A stretch of 64,000 nt of DNA from JAFGNW01 sp964618515 (GTDB lineage: Bacteria > Zixibacteria > MSB-5A5 > GN15 > FEB-12). Positions 1 through 9,400 of this stretch are shown here, one piece after another. The notes below the pieces were generated by a model, which worked only from the letters and a program-made list of their open reading frames with translations, was not told where the DNA came from and did no database searches. How positions within the stretch are numbered: the first letter of the stretch is position 1; the number at the start of each line of letters is the position of its first letter. The stretch lies in NCBI GenBank assembly GCA_964618515.1, contig CAZUAS010000001.1:1-64000 (forward strand), given 5' to 3'. The position numbers and the translations under genes were made by a program.

Positions 1-47
1 GAGATAATGAGCGGTGACTGGAGTTCAGACGTGTGCTCTTCCGATCT
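1..47. other. Residual Illumina P7/i7 indexed adapter (not genomic)
   Basis: Positions 14-47 match the Illumina multiplexing read-2 adapter exactly (starts GTGACTGGAGTTC, ends TTCCGATCT). They are preceded at 6-13 by the 8-base word AATGAGCG and at 1-5 by GAGAT, the 3' end of the P7 primer. AATGAGCG is the reverse complement of CGCTCATT, which I recall as TruSeq HT index D703. This is library sequence left on the contig end. Genomic sequence begins at about base 48. Confidence 0.97.
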
Positions 48-159
48 ATATGTAAGAAAATAAAAATTAACCCCCCGCCTAACGGTTTGAAACCTTTTTT
101 CAACCTTTTCGTAATTCTGACTATCGATATTCTCTTAACTTTATAAAGGAGAAAGTAAC

Positions 160-1257
160 ATGGTAAAAAAAATTACCCTGGTCATTATATCCCTTATCCT
201 AATTATTCTGGTTTTATTCTTTGTCTTTGATTCCAATGCCAAAAAGAACGATGTTTTAAAGACTGTTGCTGTCGCCAGGGGTTCAATAATTGAAAAAGCC
301 CTGGCTATAGGCACCATTGACCCGGAAAAGGAAATTTCGATAAAATCCCCCATCGCCGGTATTGTTAAAAAAACATTCGCTGATATCGGCGACCAGGTAA
401 AAATCGGTGACCCGCTTTTTGATATTGCACCTGACCCGACCCCGGTCGAATACGCCGAAGCCAAGCGGCAGGTTGAACTGGCCGAGGTTACTTTCAATAA
501 TGTCACCCGGGAGTATGAGCGGGTCAAAAGTCTGAACGAAAAAAATCTCATTTCCAATCAGGAATACGAATCAAAAATGGCCCAGTATGACGAAGCCAAA
601 CTTCGTCTGAACCTGGCCCGTGAAAAACTGGCTCTTATCGAGTCCGGTCAGACGGAAGTCGCCGGTCGTAATATCGATAACATTATCAAGTCCACCATTG
701 ACGGGACGGTATTGTCTCTTTTGGTAGAGGAGGGCGACCCGGTGGTACCCCTGACCTCCTATCAGGCCGGCACCGACCTGATGACGCTGGCACGTATGGA
801 AGAACTGGTTTTCAAAGGCTGGGTGGATGAAATCGATGTCGGCAAAATAGCCGCGGGCATGCCGGCAGAGCTGGAAATAGGCGCCCTGCCCAACGCGGTC
901 GTAACCGGGATTATAAGTAAAATATCTCCGAAAGCGGAAAAGCGTGAAGGTTCCACCATGTTCGAGGTGGAAATCAGTTTGGACGAAAAAGGAGGAAAAT
1001 ATTTACGCGCCGGGTACAGTGCCAATGCCAATATCATCATCAACAAGCGGGTAGATGTACTCATGGTCCCGGAGCGGCTGGTAACAATCAGCGATTCGAC
1101 CGTTACCGTTGAAACCCAGGATACCTCCGGTATCATTACCACCCGACCGGTAACGACCGGTCTTTCGGACGGCATCAATATTGAAATTGTGAGCGGTTTG
1201 ACCGAAGGGGAACTGGTGGTGGAACGTCCTCCCCGGGAAATCAAACCCTGGGATTGA
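160..1257 (+). CDS. MacA/HlyD-family periplasmic adaptor subunit
   Basis: This is the membrane-fusion (adaptor) protein of an ABC-type efflux or export system, linking inner-membrane MacB-like permeases to an outer-membrane channel. The 365-residue protein has one N-terminal membrane anchor (about 4-23). A lipoyl/barrel-sandwich half follows (KSPIAGIVKKTFADIGDQV region, about 63-90), then a charged alpha-helical hairpin (about 100-165), then beta-barrel and membrane-proximal domains. Length and order are typical of MacA. The start is supported by AAAGGAGA at 145-152, 7 bases before ATG. The next gene begins 22 bases downstream, and two permeases and an ATPase follow on the same strand, so this is the first gene of a four-gene operon. 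Substrate is unknown; macrolides, peptides or lipids are all possible. Confidence 0.9.
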   Translation: MVKKITLVIISLILIILVLFFVFDSNAKKNDVLKTVAVARGSIIEKALAIGTIDPEKEISIKSPIAGIVKKTFADIGDQVKIGDPLFDIAPDPTPVEYAEAKRQVELAEVTFNNVTREYERVKSLNEKNLISNQEYESKMAQYDEAKLRLNLAREKLALIESGQTEVAGRNIDNIIKSTIDGTVLSLLVEEGDPVVPLTSYQAGTDLMTLARMEELVFKGWVDEIDVGKIAAGMPAELEIGALPNAVVTGIISKISPKAEKREGSTMFEVEISLDEKGGKYLRAGYSANANIIINKRVDVLMVPERLVTISDSTVTVETQDTSGIITTRPVTTGLSDGINIEIVSGLTEGELVVERPPREIKPWD

Positions 1258-1279
1258 TTGATTATATTAAGGTTTCATC

Positions 1280-2515
1280 ATGTTGCCCCTTATAACAATA
1301 AAACAATTCCTCAACGACCTTCGGCGCCAGAAACTTCGAAGCCTGTTGACCATGTTCGGTATTTTCTGGGGAAGCTGCGCGATCGTGCTGCTGTTCGCCT
1401 TCAGCAAAGGTATCGGCGATGCCCAGCTCAAATCCTCCAAGGGTATGGGTGACAATATCTGCATTTTCTGGCCGGGTTTGACCAGCAAGGAGTACAAGGG
1501 TCTGCCCAAAGGACGGCGGATCTGGCCTACCGAGGATGATATCGAATTACTGAAAAACACGGCAATGTCAATCGGCCGGATATCCCCGGAATTTCGCCGC
1601 TGGAGTCAGTTTATCAAATATAACAAAAACCTTACGCGCAGTCCCGTAATCGGCGTCTGGCCGGAGTTCGGCCTGATGCGTAACCTTATCCCCGATATCG
1701 GATCCCGCTTCATAAACAACATCGACCAGGCCGAGCGGCGGCGGGTCGTCTTTATCGGCAATATCCTCAAAAACGACCTGTTCGGCTCAGAGAGCGCCGT
1801 CGGCAAGCAAATTCTTATAAACGACGTCCCCTTTACGGTCATCGGAGTCATGAAAGAAAAAAAACAGGATTCCTCCTACGGTGGCCGTGACAGCCGTATC
1901 GCCTTTATCCCCTCCTCCACATTTCGCAATATGTACTCGACCCGCTATCTCAGTAATTTCGTGACTCAGGCGGCCGCGGATTTCACCATGGAAGACACCA
2001 AACAGGAAATTTACAATATCATGGGCAAAAAATATCAATTCGACCCCACCGATTCGCAAGCTCTGGGGACTTGGGATACTACCGAGATGTTTACCTTTCT
2101 TAAAAACTTTTTCCTGGCATTCAATTATTTCCTGGTCGGGATAGGCATAACCACTCTCATAACCGGGGCAATCGGGGTATCCAATATCATGAATGTCGTC
2201 CTTGAAGAAAGAACCAAGGAAATCGGTATCAAGATGGCGCTCGGCGCCAAAAAGAGCATGATATTGTCACAGTTCATCCTGGAAACTTTTTTAATCACCG
2301 GCATCGGGGGCATCCTGGGCTTTTTATTCGCCTGGTTGATTATCACCCTGGTACCCTATATGAACCTTGAGGAATACATCGGTGCCCCTCAAATCAATCT
2401 CCAGGTCGGCTTTTTAGTGACCGTTTTATTGGGCATGGTTGGTTTCCTGGCCGGCATTTTCCCCGCCCGGCGCGCCGCCAACCTGCAACCCGTACAGGCT
2501 CTAAAACTGTTTTGA
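1280..2515 (+). CDS. MacB-like ABC transporter permease (first of two)
   Basis: A 411-residue inner-membrane permease with the MacB arrangement: one N-terminal transmembrane helix (about 20-40), a large periplasmic core domain (about 45-265), then three C-terminal FtsX-type helices (about 285-400). The conserved segment EERTKEIGIKMALGAKK lies just after the second helix and the protein ends PARRAANLQPVQALK. Unlike E. coli MacB it carries no ATPase domain; that is a separate gene 3.8 kb into the window. It is followed after 6 bases by a paralogous permease, so the transporter is probably a heterodimer of two permeases with a shared ATPase dimer. The periplasmic domain would contact the adaptor encoded upstream. 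Confidence 0.9.
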   Translation: MLPLITIKQFLNDLRRQKLRSLLTMFGIFWGSCAIVLLFAFSKGIGDAQLKSSKGMGDNICIFWPGLTSKEYKGLPKGRRIWPTEDDIELLKNTAMSIGRISPEFRRWSQFIKYNKNLTRSPVIGVWPEFGLMRNLIPDIGSRFINNIDQAERRRVVFIGNILKNDLFGSESAVGKQILINDVPFTVIGVMKEKKQDSSYGGRDSRIAFIPSSTFRNMYSTRYLSNFVTQAAADFTMEDTKQEIYNIMGKKYQFDPTDSQALGTWDTTEMFTFLKNFFLAFNYFLVGIGITTLITGAIGVSNIMNVVLEERTKEIGIKMALGAKKSMILSQFILETFLITGIGGILGFLFAWLIITLVPYMNLEEYIGAPQINLQVGFLVTVLLGMVGFLAGIFPARRAANLQPVQALKLF

Positions 2516-2521
2516 GAAATT

Positions 2522-3769
2522 ATGCAACTGATAATTTTATACAATACTTTCATCCGGGATTTTCGAAAACAAAAAAAACGAATCACCCTGACCCTTATTG
2601 CCCTGGCCTGGGGGACCATCTCCATCATGCTGTTGCTGGCGTTCGGCGAAGGACTGCACCGACAGTTGAGTATCAATAAGAATGGCACCGGTGAAAATAT
2701 CGGTATCCTCTGGTCGGGTCAGACGACCAAAGCCTACCGGGGTATGGGTAAGGGACGACGCATCTGGTTACATAAAGAAGACCCCGAGTACCTGGCCGCG
2801 CAAATCCCTGAAATTGAAACTATCGGCGGCGAATACTCCCGCTGGGGAGTCCGGATACGATTCAAGGACAAGGTTTTAAACGAACACGTTACCGGTATCC
2901 CCCCCTGTTACCGGGAAATCCGCAACCATATCCCCCAGGAAGGCGGCCGCATGATAAACCAGATTGATATGGATGAAAAACGCCGGGTAGTCTTTCTGGG
3001 TTCCGATTTAAGAAAACGCATGTTCGAAGATGAGGACCCCATCGGCAAACAGATTTTACTCAACGAAATCCCCTTTACCGTCATCGGGGTAATGATTGAA
3101 AAAATACAAATGGGCAATTACGAGGGTATGGATGAGGATATAGCAGCTATTCCGGCCACCACCTATAAAGCCATCTTCGGCGACCCATACCTCGATTATA
3201 TCGTTTACCGGGCATACCACCCGGACCAGATGGCCGAGATTGAGAAAAAAATTTATCGCGTCCTTGGCGCTAAATATAACTTTGACCCCACCGATGACCG
3301 GGCTATTTCCATCTGGGATATCGCTTCCGGTTCCAGAGAGTTCAACAACATGATGCTGGGAATGAAGATATTCCTGGGCATCATCGGTTTTCTGACTTTA
3401 CTGGTAGCCGGGGTCGGGGTAGCCAATATCATGTATGTATCCATCAAGGAGCGCACCCGGGAAATCGGCATCAAGATGGCGGTCGGCGCCAGAAAATCGC
3501 TGATTCTCTATCAATTTCTGGTCGAAGCCCTGATTATTACCTTCAGCGGCGGTTTTTTGGGCATGTCGCTCAGTTATATTTTAACGGAGGGCTTTAAACG
3601 TCTGCCGTTGGAGAACCAGGTTCTGGATTTCATGGGACGACCGACAGTTTCTCTGGAAATCGGCCTGGTGGTAATTACCATCCTGGGAATTTTAGGCCTT
3701 GTTTCCGGTATATTCCCGGCTATAAGAGCGGCTTCGACCAATCCGGTAGAATCACTGAGGTATGAATAA
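2522..3769 (+). CDS. MacB-like ABC transporter permease (second of two)
   Basis: A 415-residue paralogue of the preceding permease with the same plan: N-terminal helix, periplasmic MacB core, three FtsX helices and the cytoplasmic coupling segment KERTREIGIKMAVGARKS. It ends PAIRAASTNPVESLRYE, a typical MacB/FtsX tail. Shared motifs with the upstream gene (FNDFR/FIRDFRKQK start, GMGKGRRIW in the core, NPVYKFDPTD-like loop) point to a gene duplication. Spacing of 6 bases to the upstream gene and 24 bases to the ATPase indicates co-transcription. It is probably one half of a heterodimeric translocator. Confidence 0.9.
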   Translation: MQLIILYNTFIRDFRKQKKRITLTLIALAWGTISIMLLLAFGEGLHRQLSINKNGTGENIGILWSGQTTKAYRGMGKGRRIWLHKEDPEYLAAQIPEIETIGGEYSRWGVRIRFKDKVLNEHVTGIPPCYREIRNHIPQEGGRMINQIDMDEKRRVVFLGSDLRKRMFEDEDPIGKQILLNEIPFTVIGVMIEKIQMGNYEGMDEDIAAIPATTYKAIFGDPYLDYIVYRAYHPDQMAEIEKKIYRVLGAKYNFDPTDDRAISIWDIASGSREFNNMMLGMKIFLGIIGFLTLLVAGVGVANIMYVSIKERTREIGIKMAVGARKSLILYQFLVEALIITFSGGFLGMSLSYILTEGFKRLPLENQVLDFMGRPTVSLEIGLVVITILGILGLVSGIFPAIRAASTNPVESLRYE

Positions 3770-3793
3770 CGTTCTTTTTCGGAGTTAGACACA

Positions 3794-4477
3794 ATGATAA
3801 TAATGCAAGATATCATTAAAACTTACATTATCGGCCAAGTGACATTTCAAGCTCTTCGTGGCATCAACCTGCACATTAAAAAAGGCGAGTTCGTCGCTAT
3901 CGTCGGTCCATCGGGTTCCGGTAAATCGACGCTTATGAATATCGCCGGTTGTCTGGATGTTCCGACCAGTGGAAGTTACCTTCTGGACGGAAAACAGGTA
4001 AGCGAATTCAACTCCAACCAGCTGGCGGAAATCCGCAATAAAAAAGTCGGCTTCGTCTTCCAGGCATTTAACCTTCTGCCTTATGCCACGGCCTATGAGA
4101 ATGTCGAGGTACCGCTGTTATTTGCCGGAGTCAACCGCCGTAAGCGTAAAGAGCGTATTACCCAGCTACTGGGACAGGTGGGACTGGCGGACAAAGCCGC
4201 CAATAAACCGACCGAAATGTCGGGAGGGGAAATGCAAAGAGTCGCCATCGCCCGCGCCCTGGCCAACGAACCGGATATCATTCTTGCCGATGAACCAACC
4301 GGCAACCTTGACAGCAAATCCGGTCAGCAGATTGTCAATATTTTTCATGAATTGTGGAAAATGGGCAAAACCGTCCTCATCATCACCCACGACAGCAATA
4401 TCGCCGGGCGGGTGGAACGCATTATACAATTAAAAGACGGTCAGATAGAAAACTCCCACTCACCGGCAGCGGTTTAA
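3794..4477 (+). CDS. LolD/MacB-type ABC transporter ATP-binding protein
   Basis: A stand-alone 227-residue nucleotide-binding subunit that powers the two permeases upstream. Walker A is GPSGSGKST (38-46), the Q-loop is FVFQAFNLLP (around 87-96), the signature is MSGGEMQRVAIARAL (142-156), Walker B is IILADEPTGNLD (162-173) and the switch histidine is H199. These are hallmarks of the MacB/LolD/FtsE branch. It is the last gene of the operon. Its TAA (4475-4477) is immediately followed by the end of the convergent symporter gene, with no bases between the two stop codons, so the transcripts must overlap at their 3' ends. Confidence 0.95.
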   Translation: MIIMQDIIKTYIIGQVTFQALRGINLHIKKGEFVAIVGPSGSGKSTLMNIAGCLDVPTSGSYLLDGKQVSEFNSNQLAEIRNKKVGFVFQAFNLLPYATAYENVEVPLLFAGVNRRKRKERITQLLGQVGLADKAANKPTEMSGGEMQRVAIARALANEPDIILADEPTGNLDSKSGQQIVNIFHELWKMGKTVLIITHDSNIAGRVERIIQLKDGQIENSHSPAAV

Positions 4478-5938
4478 TTATCCCTCTTTTTTATCTTCTT
4501 CCTGTGATGTCAGCAGACTTAAGAAAATAACGGCCAGGAACGCCAGGATAAAAGCGGGCACCAGTTCGTAAACGGCGTTTTTCAAAAAAGCCACTTCGCG
4601 CCAGATAACCGCCACCACCGAGCCGGTAACCAAACCGGCGATGGCACCGGCTTTATTGGCTCGCTTCCATAAAAGACCCAGGATAACCACCGGTCCGAAA
4701 GCCGCACCCATTACTCCCCAGGCGTATAGCACCAGGTGAAAAATGACCCGGTTTTCAGTCAGGGCAAAAAAGATGGCCAAAACCGCCAGCCCGACCAGCA
4801 CCCAGCGGTCAAGTCGCTGGTAATAACGGATATCCTTTACCGTTACCATCTCGGGTTTATCCAGTTTCCCGCGGGCAAAAATATCACGGGAAATAGTTGA
4901 AGAAACGACTATCAACTGCGAATCGGCCGTGGAGCAGATGGCGGCGACAATCGCGGCGATTACGAAGCCACCTATAATCGGCGGCAGAAGTTCACTGCAG
5001 GCCAGAGGTAACGCCTGCTCGGGGTCGGCCAGACTGCCGTAATGAACGCGGGAAAAAAGTCCGAAAAAAACCGCTCCCGCATAAACCAGCACCATCCACA
5101 CCAGAGCAATAAAACCTCCCTGTTTAATCGTACCTTTGTCCCTGGCGGCCATAAACCGCGACAAAACATGCGGCTGACCGGGATAACCCAGACCGATACC
5201 CAGAAGCCCAACGATAAAACCAAGCATGACATACCCGGTTTTTCCCGCCGAAAAATTCAACAGGTCGGGGGAAACATCTTTCAATGACGCTAGAAAAACA
5301 GAGTATCCGCCGATTTTTCCCAGCATGATTAGCGGCATGAAGATCAAAGCGATGACCATGAATGAAGCTTGTACCACATCAGTCCAGCAGATAGCGCGGA
5401 AACCACCCGTAATAGTATAGGTGAGAATAATAAACGCCCCCGCCAGAACACCCAGCCAGTATGGCAGAGAAAAGACGGCTTCGAAAGCTTTCCCGGCGGC
5501 GTTCATCTGGGCGGCTACATAACCCAGCATGGATAACGTTATTATTATTACCGGAATATACAAGAGGGCTTTTGATTTTTTACCGAAACGATGACCCAGG
5601 TACTGCGGCAAGGTAACCGCTCCGTACTCTTTAGTCTTTTGGCGCAATTTTTCGGCAATTACCAGCCAGTTGAAAAGGTAACCGGCGGCAATACCGGGAA
5701 CAATCCAGAAAGCCGCCACTCCGAATAAATAAGCCTCGCCCACCAAACCCAGCATGACCCAGCCGGATTCGGAACTGGCGGAAGCGGAAAGGGCTGATAC
5801 CCAGGGACCGAGCTCACGGTTAGCCAGAACAAAATCATCAGTGGTTTTTTTGCGCCAGCGGGCTGAATAAAGACCAATTAAAATTATCGCCGCAGAATAT
5901 ACGACAAAGGACAAATACAATAAAATCTCAGAATTCAC
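4478..5938 (-). CDS. SSS-family sodium/solute symporter (PutP-like)
   Basis: A 486-residue inner-membrane protein with about 13 predicted helices, of the sodium:solute symporter family. The N-terminal part (DDFVLANRELGPWVSALSAS, then ASSESGWVMLGLVGEAY) and the GGFRAICWTDVVQ segment near residue 180 match the proline-permease PutP subgroup better than other SSS members. The conserved core NYL/GYPGQPHVLSRFMA region is present. It probably imports proline or a similar amino or organic acid with Na+. The Na+-pumping decarboxylase elsewhere in the window could maintain the gradient it uses. The gene is monocistronic and converges on the ABC operon with zero intergenic bases. Confidence 0.85.
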   Translation of the reverse strand: MNSEILLYLSFVVYSAAIILIGLYSARWRKKTTDDFVLANRELGPWVSALSASASSESGWVMLGLVGEAYLFGVAAFWIVPGIAAGYLFNWLVIAEKLRQKTKEYGAVTLPQYLGHRFGKKSKALLYIPVIIITLSMLGYVAAQMNAAGKAFEAVFSLPYWLGVLAGAFIILTYTITGGFRAICWTDVVQASFMVIALIFMPLIMLGKIGGYSVFLASLKDVSPDLLNFSAGKTGYVMLGFIVGLLGIGLGYPGQPHVLSRFMAARDKGTIKQGGFIALVWMVLVYAGAVFFGLFSRVHYGSLADPEQALPLACSELLPPIIGGFVIAAIVAAICSTADSQLIVVSSTISRDIFARGKLDKPEMVTVKDIRYYQRLDRWVLVGLAVLAIFFALTENRVIFHLVLYAWGVMGAAFGPVVILGLLWKRANKAGAIAGLVTGSVVAVIWREVAFLKNAVYELVPAFILAFLAVIFLSLLTSQEEDKKEG

Positions 5939-6070
5939 CCTAATACTCCTATATTTTATATCAAATCCCTGTTAAAAAAATAGCGGAGAATGTGCGTAAG
6001 TCAATAAAAAATAAACAGTTAAGCTAACAGCAAGAAAACCCGGGGAATATCAAAAAAATAAAAAAAAATG

Positions 6071-6101
6071 TTGACAAAAAAAATAAATATATTAATATAC
6101 T
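6071..6101 (+). promoter_or_regulatory. Candidate sigma70 promoter upstream of the subtilase
   Basis: TTGACA at 6071-6076 is a perfect -35 box. It is followed by the AT-rich TAATAT/TATACT (6093-6101) at spacing 16-19. It lies about 350 bases upstream of the subtilase gene and just before a perfect inverted repeat. The -10 assignment is uncertain. Confidence 0.5.
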
Positions 6102-6116
6102 GTTGATTGTCCCCCT

Positions 6117-6166
6117 AAACCCTGCCTGTCATCCCTCCCTGTGTGCTCAATCCTCAGGCAGGGTTT
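6117..6166 (+). repeat. Perfect 12-bp inverted repeat (leader hairpin or attenuator)
   Basis: AAACCCTGCCTG (6117-6128) and CAGGCAGGGTTT (6155-6166) are exact reverse complements separated by 26 bases, and TTTTCC follows. With the promoter at 6071, the hairpin would form in the first 20-70 bases of the transcript. It could be a terminator/attenuator in a long 5' leader or the 3' end of a very short RNA. From here to the gene start at 6448 I see no convincing coding sequence. Confidence 0.5.
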
Positions 6167-6447
6167 TCCTTTGTCTGTAATTCAGGTGGCACCATTATAC
6201 CCTCAAACTAACCTTGATAACACTGATTTGTACCCGGCACTCATACGAACCCACATGGTTACCGAAATGCAGCCCGAGTATTCCTGGAGTAAATTTTACT
6301 TTAATTCAAAATACCCCCGGCTTTTAAAGGTTTTTTACAAATATCCGTTTTTAATCCTTCCCGTAATCAGAACTTGCCTTAAGGCGCTGATTGGAATAAA
6401 TTATTTAATAACAATACCTGTCGATATTACCATCCGGTAGGGATACA

Positions 6448-9400
6448 ATGAAGAAAGACATCATTTCATTTTTTCTCTTTCCATTACTTCTGTTTTTTCA
6501 ACCGCTTATCGCCCTTGGTAATAGCGTTTCAAACCTTCAAACCGAACCGGTAATACTGGATAAACCCGGAAATATTATGGCAGAGAGAGCCAGGGCATAT
6601 TTGAATCTGAAAAAAACGTCGCTTGTCAAAGTCTGGGTGTTTTTCAATGATAAAGGGATATTCGATAAAACGGCTTTTAAACGCCTCGCATCACAGATAA
6701 AAATAAACGAACATGCCCTTCAACGCCGTGCCCGAGCCGGTGTGGGCCGGGTGGTTTTTGCCGACCTTCCCGTCAACCAAGCATATATCGAAACAATAAC
6801 CCGCCTTGGCGCATCCCATCGCCGTACCTCCCGCTGGCTGAACGCCGCCAGTTTCGATACACCCTTGAGTCGATTGGATGAAATAACGGCTTTACCGTTT
6901 GTCAATAATATCCAGCCGGTGGCCGATTTTGCGGGGCAACCGGAAAGTAATAGCAACAATGATATTTTGCCGCCAGATAAAAATTTGACCGGGAGGTTCA
7001 CTTTCGACTATGGCCTTTCTCTAACTCAGGTGAATATGTTAAACGTGCCGGCTGTTCATGATATGGGCTATAACGGCCGGGGGATTATAATCTGCCTGAT
7101 GGATAGCGGCTTCAGGAAAACCCACAACGCCTTCAAGCAGGCTTACAGTGACGGCCGGGTACTCGATGAATATGATTTTATTTTTAACGATGCCGAGGTC
7201 GGCAACGAGCCTGAAGATGACCCGTCGGCACATAATCACGGTACCTATTGCTGGTCCGCTCTGGGAGGATTTGTGTCGGGCAGTTTAATCGGTCCGGCTT
7301 TCGGAGCCTCTTTCCTTCTGGCCAAAACCGAGGATATCCGAAGTGAAACCCCGGTGGAAGAAGACAACTGGGTGGCGGCTCTGGAATGGGCTGATTCACT
7401 GGGGGCTGATGTTATCTCTACCTCACTCGGTTATTCGGACTGGTACAGTTGGGGCGATTTCGATGGTCAGACGGCGGTGATAACCATGGCCGCTAACACG
7501 GCCGCATCACTGGGTATTATCGCTTGCATTTCCGCCGGTAACAAGGGTCCGAACGACGGCACCATCACCGCCCCGGCTGATGCCTTTAATATTCTGGCTG
7601 TAGGGGCAGTTAATTCTTACGAGTCTATCGCCGGTTTTTCTTCACGAGGACCTACGGCTGACAGTCGGTTAAAACCCGAAGTTTGCGCCATGGGCGTAAA
7701 TACATATTGCGCCAACAGCATCAATGATAATGACTTCACCTATAAAAGCGGCACTTCGCTGGCTTGTCCGCTGATTGCCGGCACCGCCGGAGTCCTTCTT
7801 TCCGCCCGCCCGGAAATGACCCCGTGGCAAATTCGTAAAGCCCTCATGAAAGCCGCTGACCGGGCAGCCAGTCCTGATAATACTTATGGCTATGGTATTA
7901 TCGACCTCCACGCCGCTCTCACTTTTGAGGACGTCTGTGGCGATGTCAATGACGACGGAACCCTGACCGTTCAGGATTTCGAGTACCTCATCGCTTACCT
8001 TTATCAGAACGGTCCTCGCCCGCCTTTTAGAGAAGCTGCCGACGTTGACTATTTACCCGGCCTGACCAATCACGACGCCCAGTTCCTGGCTGATTACTTC
8101 TTCAGCACCGGTGCCTGCGAGCCCGGGTGCCTGCCCTATGCCGACACCGTCCTGCCACTCTCCGACGATACAATAACAATATCAAATAATCTCGTCTTAC
8201 CCGGTAAGAACACCGCCCGCGTAGATTTGAAACTAACCACGGTGAACGCCATTATGGGGCTGGCATTCCCCTTCTCCTACAGCTGCTCCACATCTTCGGT
8301 TTATTGTGATTCGGTCAGTTTTACCGGCTCCCGTTACGACGGTTATGTCCATAAATACGGTTGTCTTGATTCAAATAAACGCAAGGGTACAATCGGTCTT
8401 ATCAACACCGGGGAAACGGTTCCCCAACCGGGCGAAGGCTTACTGGCTTCACTTTATTTCACCCTAACCCCCTCGGTTGATACGCAATATATATTGATCG
8501 ATACCGCATCATTTACCTCCGGAGACATGCCTGTCATTACCCTGCGGACTCCTGTCCTGGAAGCTCTTATTCCGGTCATTCAGGCTCGGGGAGCTTATAT
8601 CGACCCGGTCGTTCATGTCATGACCTCGGGTAACGATAGTACCGGCGATGGCCACATCTTTAATCCTTATGCTACCATCCAGAAGGCGGTGGACGAAGCC
8701 CGCAACGGTGATACCGTTATGGTGCATGACGGTCTTTATCAGGGTGACAACAACAAAACCATTAACTTTAAATATAAAAGGCTGGTTATTAAATCCCGGA
8801 ATGGTCCGGAAAAGACCATTATCGATTGCCAGGGTGAGAACTGGGCTTTTCTCATAAATAACGGCGATGACACCACCACCGTTATCGAAGGTTTCACGAT
8901 AACCAATGGCTCGTCGGTTGTCGTGGGCGGGATAAGATGCGAGTCGTCTTCCTCACCCCTCATTAAAAACTGTATTTTCAGTAACAATACCGGTCTGGGA
9001 AGCGCCATTTACTGCAACAGTTCTTCGCCGGTAATAATAAACTGTACCTTCATTCATAACGGCACTCCCGGTTTGAACCCGGGTGGGGCGGTATATTGTA
9101 CCGGTGATGCCGCTCCTGAAATCAAAAATTGCATTTTGGCTTTTAATTCACCGGGCGCTGCCGTTTACTGTCGGAATACCCTCAATCCACCGCAATTAAG
9201 TTGCACTGATATATACGGCAATGCCGACGGCGACTGGGTCGGCTGTCTTGAGGAACTGCTCGATGTAAACGGGAATTTCTCGGGTGACCCGCTTTTCTGC
9301 GATACCCTGAACAATAATTTTCGTATCATCAACGCTTCCCCCTGCACCCCGTCCCGTAACAGCTGTGGTGTTCTTATCGGGGCTCTGGATATCGATACCG

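Noticed and set aside
4475..4480. Zero-gap convergent stop codons as a possible assembly error
   Set aside because: Both proteins end with normal family tails, so the arrangement looks natural.
6141..6440. 99-codon frame upstream of the subtilase gene
   Set aside because: No ribosome-binding site, composition unlike the neighbouring genes, no recognisable motif, and it begins inside the hairpin loop.
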